A stretch of 64,000 nt of DNA from the NCBI GenBank assembly GCA_030159075.1, contig BROG01000258.1, positions 186,001 to 250,000 of the forward strand, in the 5' to 3' direction. Both the position numbers and the translations under genes were made by a program. The stretch's first letter is position 1; every line of letters starts with the position of its first letter. The notes beneath the pieces were generated by a model. That model ran no database searches, had not been told where the DNA came from, and was given only the letters and a program-made list of their open reading frames with translations. Below are positions 60,701 to 64,000 of the stretch, one piece after another. Source of the stretch: Atrina japonica. Its lineage: Eukaryota > Mollusca > Bivalvia > Pterioida > Pinnidae.

Positions 60701-61095
60701 CGTCGGGTAAATCTTGGGCCTAACAAAACTAAACTGGAAAATGTAATAAATAGAATATTTGACAATTGTTTTTGAAAAACATGTTTATTACATCAAGTGA
60801 GGAAGTGCTATGCACTCGTGTCAAATAAATTGTATTCTCATGCCCCAATCGATGTAATAAACATGCTATTCAAGTACAAAAACATGGTTTTGTGTTTCGA
60901 GTTCTAATGCAATAAACAGAAATATGCAATTATCAGATATGCAAATAAGTGGAATTGACTGTATATATATATATATATTTGTGTGTGTGCATGTGTGCAT
61001 AATTGTGTATGTGTGCATGTGTGTGTAAATTGAACTTACCATTTTGTAACATGTATTTGACCACCTGCCCATGTCCACATAGACATGCATAGTAT
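27513..61095 (-). CDS. ABTB1: ABTB1 orthologue (ankyrin repeat and BTB/POZ protein), 5' end outside window
   Basis: Ten exons on the minus strand encode about 436 residues that follow vertebrate ABTB1 (478 residues) from within the first ankyrin region to the stop: ankyrin repeat 2, a first BTB/POZ domain, a linker, a second BTB/POZ with its BACK-like helices, and the conserved C-terminal tail. Exon phases (2/1, 1/2, 2/0, 0/1, 1/0 and then phase 0) fit at every junction, with GT-AG borders. The missing exon would encode about 40 N-terminal residues and should lie beyond 64,000. BTB proteins usually recruit targets to cullin-3 ubiquitin ligase. Vertebrate ABTB1 (BPOZ) is reported as a mediator of PTEN growth-suppressive signalling and a binder of eEF1A. 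Its introns (1.3-8 kb) are swollen by minisatellites. No exon carries a stop or frameshift, so the gene appears functional. Confidence 0.93.
27868..27948 (+). mobile_element. Internal scrap of the Penelope-like element
   Basis: About 80 bases match the segment around the RT stop (GTTTCACTAAGTGAAA, TTGAGTTGCC, TTTTCGTTGGCGGTTGTTG). Both upstream and downstream sequence is missing. It lies in the last ABTB1 intron. Confidence 0.75.
28097..28275. mobile_element. MITE with AGTAGAACC ends and internal GACAGG repeats
   Basis: The left end ATAGTAGAACCTAGC and the inverted right end ATACAGTAGAACCATG bound about 175 bp. Inside, TTTCATGACAGGTGCC repeats three times. Related elements lie at 35475-36230 and 61165-61595, sharing GTGGTCTCTCA-type sequence. 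Pogo/Tigger-like termini; no transposase. Confidence 0.6.
28276..29385. other. Intron sequence, nothing recognised
   Basis: AT-rich DNA within the last ABTB1 intron. No coding frame, RNA gene or clear repeat was recognised. Confidence 0.4.
29395..29810. repeat. TTGCA-rich degenerate repeat with a 41-bp tandem pair
   Basis: Multiple GTTTGCAAGAA and ATTGCAGCAA motifs. One 41-bp unit (GATTGTTTGCAAGAAACTTT then TCTTTACCCAAAATCCAACA) is duplicated at 29581-29662, with further diverged units to 29780. A related patch lies at 32890-33000. Overlapping frames on both strands are artefacts. Confidence 0.7.
29811..31040. other. Intron sequence, nothing recognised
   Basis: AT-rich DNA of the last ABTB1 intron with no identifiable feature. 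Confidence 0.4.
31041..32262. repeat. 68-bp minisatellite containing paired splice-like motifs
   Basis: About 17 units of 68 bp, some internally deleted (for example 31425-31500 and 31660-31690). Each unit on the + strand reads TCATATATTTACAG, then ATAAACTGACCAGCTACTTG, then CCTACATTTGGTGAGTACAT. It therefore carries an AG acceptor-like and a GTGAGT donor-like site 39 bp apart. It lies in the last ABTB1 intron but antisense to that gene. Confidence 0.92.
32263..33351. other. Intron sequence with a short inverted-repeat element
   Basis: Mostly featureless AT-rich sequence. A GTTTGCAAGAAAAC/TTTTCTTGCAAAC inverted pair at 32900-32990 relates to the repeat at 29395. A MITE-like stretch at 33160-33315 has an ATATGTCAAAGTTGAA motif and ends in CTACTGTATA. 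Confidence 0.4.
33352..33552 (-). CDS. ABTB1: ABTB1 exon 10 (BACK-like region after second BTB)
   Basis: The acceptor TATTTGACAG and donor AAGgtaagc bound 201 bp (67 codons, phase 0 at both ends). It encodes LTKDTVYDVLCIADQYMLPG and KLEDQCAEFMA, the helical region that follows the second BTB domain. Confidence 0.95.
33770..33890 (-). mobile_element. tRNA-derived SINE head (Thr-like, anticodon TGT)
   Basis: On the minus strand, TTTAGTTCAGTCAGTAAAGC (A box), GGACTTGTAAACC (anticodon arm, TGT) and GGTTCAATTCC (B box) are in order with roughly correct spacing. The acceptor stem does not pair, so this is a SINE or pseudo-tRNA rather than a working tRNA gene. Confidence 0.6.
34385..34905. repeat. 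25-bp minisatellite (CACCACTAGGTCAACCTGTG unit)
   Basis: About 20 units with a 25-bp period. Variants such as AAGCTGTACTGCTCATCAC recur in a higher-order pattern (34560, 34710, 34860). It lies in the ABTB1 intron between exons 9 and 10. Confidence 0.92.
34925..35050 (+). mobile_element. SINE body fragment
   Basis: Contains GGATGAGACATAAAACTGAG, GTTAAAAAGAACTC and CACAGGTCAAAATTTG, the core shared with the SINEs at 26915 and 59590. The tRNA head and tail are missing. Confidence 0.6.
35266..35427 (-). CDS. ABTB1: ABTB1 exon 9 (second BTB domain)
   Basis: The acceptor TGTTTTCCAG and donor GAGgtaagt enclose 162 bp (54 codons, phase 0). VFFCGRSDYFKALLMNHFGE is the central BTB helix with the FFCGRSDYF signature of ABTB1, and the exon continues to KVMYYIYQNTCE. 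Confidence 0.96.
35475..36230. mobile_element. MITE with internal minisatellite expansion (18-bp unit)
   Basis: The flank GAGAGACCGCC and GGTGGTCTCTGAAGACAG at 35480-35545 matches the MITE copies at 28097 and 61165. From 35595 to 36215 the sequence expands into about 34 tandem units of GAGTGGWCTTTGACN (18 bp, variants). Because 18 is a multiple of three, three long overlapping minus-strand frames arise; these are artefacts. It lies in the ABTB1 intron before exon 9. Confidence 0.75.
36800..37632. repeat. 64-bp minisatellite (CAGTATGCCATAACTTGACT unit)
   Basis: Thirteen well-conserved 64-bp units containing CTTGCAAGACACTTGAGACA and ACGGTTGTACTGTAC. The three rotating minus-strand frames of 250-330 codons are artefacts. 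It lies in the ABTB1 intron between exons 8 and 9. Confidence 0.95.
37640..38425. other. Intron sequence, nothing recognised
   Basis: AT-rich, with no supported feature between the 64-bp array and exon 8. Confidence 0.4.
38430..38522 (-). CDS. ABTB1: ABTB1 exon 8 (start of second BTB domain)
   Basis: The acceptor CTTTTCTGACAG and donor AAAgtgagt bound 93 bp (31 codons, phase 0). It encodes GELPFEPEYSHPYADICFLV and ends EFLCHK, matching the ABTB1 segment that leads into FFCGRSDYF. Confidence 0.95.
38545..41078. repeat. 62-bp minisatellite (GACAATTTCTACATAATAAT unit), about 40 copies
   Basis: The array begins about 20 bp upstream of exon 8 in gene orientation. Units contain GATACTTACATAACCC and ATCATCAGGTATCATAATAG. 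Two recurring subtypes (ATCATCAGG and ATCCTCCAG) and some deleted units (38630-38830, 40140-40390) are seen. On the gene (minus) strand each unit carries GTTATGTAAGTATC, a donor-like motif. Confidence 0.95.
41690..42520. repeat. Dispersed repeat with 150-bp tandem units (GGGGAAATAACTCCC)
   Basis: Four to five units of about 145-170 bp contain GGGGAAATAACTCCC, GGCAACCTGACAATTT, GATCTTTGCATGCTGAGCAT and CTTTTCAAGATAAT. It ends in GGGACAGGTGAGCTAAAAA at 42500, a terminus common to mollusc dispersed repeats. A related degenerate region lies at 61770-62445. Confidence 0.7.
42955..44308. repeat. 29-bp minisatellite (CTATGCTCTTTCCTACCCCT unit), about 46 copies
   Basis: Highly homogeneous 29-bp units, TCATGCTATGCTCTTTCCTA plus CCCCTTGTC, with a CTCTC/CTTTC variant and a few deleted units. 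The period is not divisible by three, so all three + frames stay open for 440-480 codons. These are artefacts. It lies in the ABTB1 intron between exons 7 and 8. Confidence 0.96.
44309..45190. other. Intron sequence with a small tandem repeat
   Basis: Around 44808-44880 a unit TTGTTACATGTATTTAAAAT is repeated three times. 44545-44590 is an inverted relative of the 29-bp array unit. No gene is supported. Confidence 0.45.
45194..45615 (-). other. Unrecognised coding-like remnant or nested exons
   Basis: Two abutting minus-strand frames look protein-like rather than random: 45615-45409 (containing FSRLDPINLILKSLYTK) and 45379-45194 (containing ISHYCKISCTRFEGIALQVV). The second can be entered from an acceptor-like TTGTTGGACAG just before 45390. 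It does not match ABTB1. It could be a nested gene, a processed pseudogene or chance. I do not recognise the protein. Confidence 0.25.
45861..45991. repeat. Near-perfect palindrome with 48-bp arms
   Basis: 45861-45908 and 45944-45991 are inverted copies with one mismatch. They contain ACTTTACAGCATCACCAGGA and its complement. The 35-bp spacer is itself a partial direct copy of the right arm, so the structure looks like a recent inverted plus tandem duplication. It lies between the two coding-like remnants. Confidence 0.9.
46010..46258 (-). other. Unrecognised exon-like frame
   Basis: A minus-strand open frame bounded by an acceptor-like TGTCTCATCAG and a donor-like CAGgtacca encodes SLDSWWKSSPEQTDLLYTLQ and WGFEAVSKKDGLAIIFHQG. 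It has normal amino-acid composition, unlike the repeat-derived frames. It does not belong to ABTB1, and I could not assign it. TATAAAAGGG lies about 50 bp upstream. Candidate nested exon or pseudogene. Confidence 0.3.
46555..46679 (-). CDS. ABTB1: ABTB1 exon 7 (linker between BTB domains)
   Basis: The acceptor TTCAATCCCTAG and donor TTTgtaaga bound 125 bp. It starts by completing a codon split 1/2 with exon 6 and ends in phase 0. Encodes SSKPGVQITTLTIEP and LADMALPQEL, which match the ABTB1 linker. Confidence 0.93.
46860..48615. repeat. 45-bp minisatellite (GTACCAGTATGTGCTAGGAA unit), about 38 copies
   Basis: Units contain AATCCTGCATCTGAAGTATA plus GTACCAGTATGTGCTAGGAA and TACAGT, with a 3-base length variant (CAGTAAT/CAGGAGTAAT). 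It ends directly against the 35-bp array, so the intron between exons 6 and 7 is almost wholly satellite. Confidence 0.95.
48633..50788. repeat. 35-bp minisatellite derived from the exon 6/intron junction, about 60 copies
   Basis: Units on the + strand read CAACTTACGGAAGGAGAGTA and GTTTGTGGTATTTTT. The right end runs without a break into exon 6. The last 29 bases of exon 6 plus its donor gtaagt make exactly one 35-bp unit (CAACTTACGGAAGGAGACCA plus GTTTGTTGTATTTTT). On the gene strand many units therefore keep CTTCC|gtaagt or CTTCC|gtatgt; others have lost the GT (CCATAAAT). Short degenerate units lie at 50520-50780. Confidence 0.93.
50789..50905 (-). CDS. ABTB1: ABTB1 exon 6 (end of first BTB region)
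   Basis: The acceptor TTTATTTAG and donor CTTCCgtaagt bound 117 bp with phases 1 and 1. It encodes ELHVNFLEDFKRLAKQCKFY and ends EKYNKLVSF, matching the ERLAKQC segment of ABTB1. Its last 29 bases are the source of the neighbouring array. Confidence 0.94.
50906..52260. other. Intron sequence, nothing recognised
   Basis: AT-rich; (CCTAAC)-like CCTAACCCTAAGCCTAACCC occurs at 51096-51115, a short interstitial telomere-like patch. No other feature is supported. Confidence 0.4.
52266..52755. repeat. Tandem duplication of about 244 bp (two copies)
   Basis: The blocks starting ACAGTGCGAAGACATGAGAG at 52275 and again about 244 bp later are nearly identical through AGCAATTATAGTATTCAC, with about ten differences. 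A recent segmental duplication within the ABTB1 intron. Confidence 0.9.
52850..53020. repeat. CTTAAGAAT-rich palindromic repeat
   Basis: Alternating CTTAGCTAAGAAT and ACTTAAG motifs between 52870 and 53005, ending TTTATGAATACCGGCC. Self-complementary, probably a small MITE terminus. Confidence 0.45.
53195..53565. mobile_element. MITE with about 110-bp terminal inverted repeats
   Basis: Left arm 53195-53310 and right arm 53455-53562 are inverted copies (GCTATGGGGTCACATG against the complement of CATGTGACCCTATAGC; shared CGACCAATGAAAA and GGCAAAGAGAT). The core is about 145 bp and AT-rich. No transposase. Confidence 0.78.
54063..54108 (-). CDS. ABTB1: ABTB1 exon 5 (46-bp micro-exon of first BTB)
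   Basis: The acceptor CTGTTTGTAG and donor ACAGgtgagt bound 46 bp in phase 0 to 1. It encodes VSPLTFQSLLQYIYT, matching the LLQYLYTG strand-helix of BTB domains. Confidence 0.94.
54399..54576. mobile_element. MITE with CAGTRAAAC ends
   Basis: Left CAGTAAAACCTGCTTTAGTG and inverted right CAGTGAAAC. The interior repeats CTATATAAAGGCC- and CCTATAAAGAC-like motifs. A relative of the element at 20842. Confidence 0.55.
55163..55368. mobile_element. MITE with TACAGTCATRC ends
   Basis: The left end ATACAGTCATGCTCAGATAT and the inverted right end ATACAGTCATACCAACTTAT bound about 205 bp. Pogo/Tc1-like appearance; non-coding. Confidence 0.6.
55414..55573 (-). CDS. ABTB1: ABTB1 exon 4 (first BTB domain)
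   Basis: The acceptor TTGTATTTAG and the donor TTGgtttgt (weaker, chosen because it keeps frame with exon 5) bound 160 bp, phase 2 to 0. It encodes LLEGGMYEDVVFHI and FSAHKCILSARCHYFADQF, the D-V-F and H-x-L-A-R core of a BTB domain. Confidence 0.92.
55927..56919. mobile_element. hAT-like non-autonomous element with possible 8-bp target duplication
   Basis: Begins CAGGGGCGGATCCAGG and ends with the inverted GGATTCAAGGGGGG/GAATCCGCCA. ATGTATAT occurs directly on both sides (55919-55926 and 56920-56927), the 8-bp duplication expected of hAT elements. The border base is ambiguous, since an end at CCGCCAATG would fit the TIR better but break the duplication. Another GGGGGATCTAGAATTG motif at 56085 suggests a nested copy. 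No transposase. Confidence 0.65.
56935..57277 (-). mobile_element. tRNA-headed SINE
   Basis: On the minus strand GTCTAGTGGCAGAGTG (A box) and AGATTCGATTCCC (B box) form the head at 57277-57210. The body has GAATGAGACTGGAAATCAAG and AAAAGAACCATTACTGC. The tail is (AAAC)n at 56937-56950. Same body family as the copy at 26915 but with a different tRNA head. Confidence 0.8.
57825..57969 (-). CDS. ABTB1: ABTB1 exon 3 (end of ankyrin region)
   Basis: The acceptor TTGTTTGTCAG and donor GGAGgtacgt bound 145 bp, phase 1 to 2. It encodes AKCEANTFDGERCLYGALTN, the most diagnostic ABTB1 stretch (CEANTFDGERCLYGAL), then RRDQYEEFLRR. Confidence 0.97.
58033..58245 (+). mobile_element. Degenerate SINE
   Basis: AGAGGTCAATCCTCGC resembles a decayed tRNA B box, and CTCTGGTTTCCTCCCAC is a block I associate with 3' bodies of mollusc SINEs. 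The head is poorly preserved. Confidence 0.4.
58250..59145. other. Intron sequence, nothing recognised
   Basis: AT-rich, with TTTTCAAGGACT- and CAAGCACTTTTCAAGG-like motifs near 58610-59010 hinting at a degenerate dispersed repeat. No gene. Confidence 0.4.
59150..59250 (+). mobile_element. SINE body fragment
   Basis: Contains CTGATGAGATTTAAAACTGA, GGTCTCATGTC and GCACAGGTCAAAATTTG, the same core as the fragment at 34925. Confidence 0.55.
59255..59500. repeat. Dispersed repeat ending in GGCTCAATTGACC
   Basis: CTTTTGGAGCCCCTAGGTG, ATTTGCAAAATTGATTTGGC and CACCATGAGCCTTAGAGGCTC form a block that looks like a common dispersed element. There is no frame in it. The assignment rests on general appearance only. 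Confidence 0.35.
59590..59800 (+). mobile_element. SINE body and tail (head missing)
   Basis: GGATGAGACAGTAAATACCG, GCACGTTAAAGAACCCTCAC and GATTCTTGAGTGGGATGTTA, then an (AAC)n tail, match the minus-strand SINE at 26915 closely. The tRNA-related head is truncated. Confidence 0.8.
59810..61035. other. Intron sequence with a 16-bp hairpin
   Basis: CATGTTTATTACATC at 60780 is inverted at 60852-60866 (GATGTAATAAACATG). An (AT)n and (GT)n-rich patch lies at 60960-61025. Otherwise nothing recognised. Confidence 0.45.
61040..61095 (-). CDS. ABTB1: ABTB1 exon 2 (ankyrin repeat)
   Basis: The acceptor TTGTTTTTCAG and donor AATGgtaagt bound 56 bp, phase 2 to 1. It encodes YYACLCGHGQVVKYMLQN, an ankyrin helix pair that matches ABTB1 immediately before the CEANTFDGER exon. 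Confidence 0.95.
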
Positions 61096-61164
61096 CTGAA
61101 AAACAAATAATTCAAAGAATAATATTTGAAATTCAAAGAATTCAATTACATTTGTACATCATGA

Positions 61165-61595
61165 CAATACCTGTCCTGAGAGAGACCACCTCTTCTGCCA
61201 CTAACATGTGGTCTCTCAAGACAGGTCGTCTCATGAGAGGTTTAATCTAAAGGATTACTTATAGTCTTTGAGCCACCAATAACCCCTGTTCCCCCCCCCC
61301 CTCCCCCGACCACAGAGACCATAAATATAGGATTAATTAAGGTTTTCCAGTTTTCAGCCATTTTCGTTAAATTTCCATAGTTTTTACCCCAAACCTCCTA
61401 AACGCCCCAACGGCCAGAGTGCTGATATGTCTCATTTTGTTGCATTTTTGATAAGCTTCCAGAAAAACATTACCTCAAAAATTCTCGCTTGGGGGGGAAC
61501 CAAACACATTATTAGCCAGGGGTCTATTGATAACATGTAAGTCACTAAGTGGTTTTCAGAATGTGGTCTCTCAAGACAGGTTGCACTGTAACTAC
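61165..61595. mobile_element. MITE related to the 28097 and 35475 copies
   Basis: The left part CTGAGAGAGACCACCTCTTC and GTGGTCTCTCAAGACAGG, and the same GTGGTCTCTCAAGACAGGTT near 61563-61582, flank about 300 bp. Shares GAGGTTTAATCTAAAGGATT with the copy at 35545. The ends are not exactly placed. Confidence 0.55.
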
Positions 61596-61769
61596 ACAAG
61601 TATATATAAAGTATATCAAATACAAATATAATTCAAATATGGTTAACTAAATCAATATCATTGGAAATGTAAAAACACTGCAAATCATAAACACTTTAAT
61701 AATATATGTCAATAGCACCTGCAATATAAGGAATTAAAATAGATATGGACCTTTAAAGCAAATAAAATA

Positions 61770-62445
61770 AAGAAAGGGGAATAACTCTAGAAATAAGGGT
61801 GGTACAAGTGCAATTTTTGTACATGCATGTGACAGTCCATCTAATTATATCTATGCTAAATATCGGGAGCATAAAATGTAGTACATTTTAATTGAAGAAA
61901 TGAGAAAGATATACATGACGTATGGAACAGACAAATAAAATCAACAAAGGGGAATAACTCTAAAAATGAAGGTGGTAGGAGCACAACTTTTCTATGTGAC
62001 ACTGTCTTCTTAAGACATACTTGCACCAAATAAGAGGAGTCTGGTTTAAAAGATGGATACACAAGAGCCCACACAAATCAACAAAGAAGAAATATGAAGG
62101 TGGCATGTAGGCATTTTTTGTGTACAACACTTTAATTTTTGAAACGACATGTAAAGACATGACATCACAATCAATACTTACTGACATGGGAGACAACTCT
62201 GACTAACGAAAAGACAGAATGCATGTACCTTCAGCAAATACAGGGAGCCTTGTTATAAAAAATAACTTAGATACATGTATGCCCCGGACAGAAAATAAAA
62301 AATAAAAAGGGGAATATGTTGACTTTTTTAATGTAACACTCTGTTATCTAAAAATGTACTCCTGCACCAAATATGGGAAGCCTACTTGGAGAAATGAGGG
62401 AGATATGACCTGGACAAAGAAAGAGGATGGAAGGACAGGTGAGCA
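61770..62445. repeat. Degenerate GGGGAATAACTCT tandem repeat (about 150 bp)
   Basis: Units with GGGGAATAACTCTARAAAT, TGCACCAAATA and GGAGTCTGGTT recur four times and end in AGGACAGGTGAGCAC. It is a diverged relative of the array at 41690-42520. Confidence 0.55.
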
Positions 62446-62600
62446 CAATTCAAAAGTATTGTCTCTTCAAGAACTTTTTAACACACTATTCCGCATACAT
62501 GTAATCTACCACACTATTATTTGTTGCATTTAAATCAATTTTGCCTTGTGTGTGATACAAACGTATCTCCCTAAATGCTCTTTGAGTATAATTTCCAGCT

Positions 62601-63270
<670 letters not shown>

Positions 63271-64000
63271 GTATTGCACAAGTGTCTATCATACATGTAA
63301 TTTCAATTCAGTAATTTGGATATAAATGAGAGGAGCCTAAAGTATGCATATGTAGCTCTATATACATGTAATTATATATATATACATGTTCATGTATATA
63401 CATGTACAGATACAATGTATATGACATACAATGTACATGTACATTGTACATGTAGGTTTTAAAGGAGCAGAAGCTGCTGTTCTTGTTTTTTAATTTTTTT
63501 TAATTTTCTTTCCTTTTAACTACAGTAGAACTTCATTGAGTTGAACTTCAATGAGTCAAATTTCTCGATGTTTTGAACTATTCACAAAGTCCCGAATAAT
63601 TTTGTTATTTAACTTTACTTACATATTACTTATATTACTTTTGTAATTCAAACTTTTATGAGTCAAATTTCTCAATATTTTGAGTCAATTTTTGGGCCCA
63701 TTTCCATAAAAACTACGAAAATTCCTACATATAATTCGAACTTAAAATTTACATGTGCACGAAATCGCCCCATAATAATTTGTCTCTTTCTCATAAACAC
63801 TCAATGTTTTAATTTCACGAAAATTTAGTTAAATTCAGCACTAATTATTAATCATAATGACCGTACATGTCTTAAATGGTTGTGAAGCAGTCATATACGT
63901 CTTATAGAACCTGTGAAACTAAAAACGTATGGTTCTCAGTTTCAGTTACCATCCATGAGTCAAAGTCGCGATGTTTTGAACTTTTTCAGGTGGTCCCTTG
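63271..64000. other. Non-coding DNA with a MITE-like end; ABTB1 exon 1 not found
   Basis: TACATGTA-rich palindromic sequence at 63360-63455. From 63523, CAGTAGAACTTCATTGAG begins a Tigger/pogo-like repeat (GAGTCAAATTTCTCRATRTT recurs at 63553, 63659 and, partly, 63956). No N-terminal ABTB1 exon is visible here. Confidence 0.45.

Overview
This is AT-rich, intron-rich metazoan nuclear DNA, most likely from a mollusc and probably a bivalve. The clues are tRNA-headed SINEs with an internal ACGTTAAAGAACCC-type core, a Penelope-like retroelement of a kind I associate with bivalves, many short inverted-repeat elements (MITEs), and a great many minisatellites. Most long open frames in the window are artefacts of tandem repeats. 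Only a few regions hold real coding information.

Layout. Positions 1-6.2 kb are non-coding with several inverted-repeat elements: a 545-bp element at 3157-3702 and a 1.8-kb element at 3890-5675. A Penelope-like reverse transcriptase (+ strand, one frameshift) occupies about 6.3-7.86 kb, and 3' fragments of the same family recur at 22.98-23.49 kb and 27.87-27.95 kb. From 8.1 to 14.4 kb, on the minus strand, lies a decayed Polinton/Maverick (adintovirus-like) gene cluster. In transcription order it holds a protein-primed family B DNA polymerase, an F54H12.2-like (penton/minor capsid) protein, a highly charged AT-hook protein interrupted by a GAA tract, a BIR (IAP-type) protein, and a protein with two CCHC zinc knuckles. 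Every gene is open over long stretches but broken by frameshifts or stops. I see no integrase, packaging ATPase, protease or major capsid gene, so this is a partial, dead copy. Next to it, on the + strand at 15.15-15.5 kb, an intact 97-codon ORF of unknown function has a TATA box just upstream and a histone-type 3' stem-loop just after its stop codon.

From 27.5 kb to beyond the right edge runs one host gene on the minus strand, an orthologue of ABTB1 (ankyrin repeat and BTB/POZ domain protein 1). I could place ten exons, and all splice phases agree. They encode the second ankyrin repeat, both BTB domains and the C-terminal region through the stop. Only the first exon is missing, apparently beyond 64,000. 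Most of the longer introns carry at least one large and unrelated minisatellite (units of 25, 29, 35, 45, 62, 64 and 68 bp), plus SINEs, a hAT-like element and MITEs. One array (35-bp unit, about 2.2 kb) was built from the end of exon 6 together with its 5' splice site, so the intron begins with dozens of copies of the exon end and splice donor.

Main points for follow-up: the BIR and zinc-knuckle genes inside a Polinton-type cluster; the TATA-ORF-histone stem-loop unit beside it; and the exon-derived decoy splice-donor array in ABTB1.
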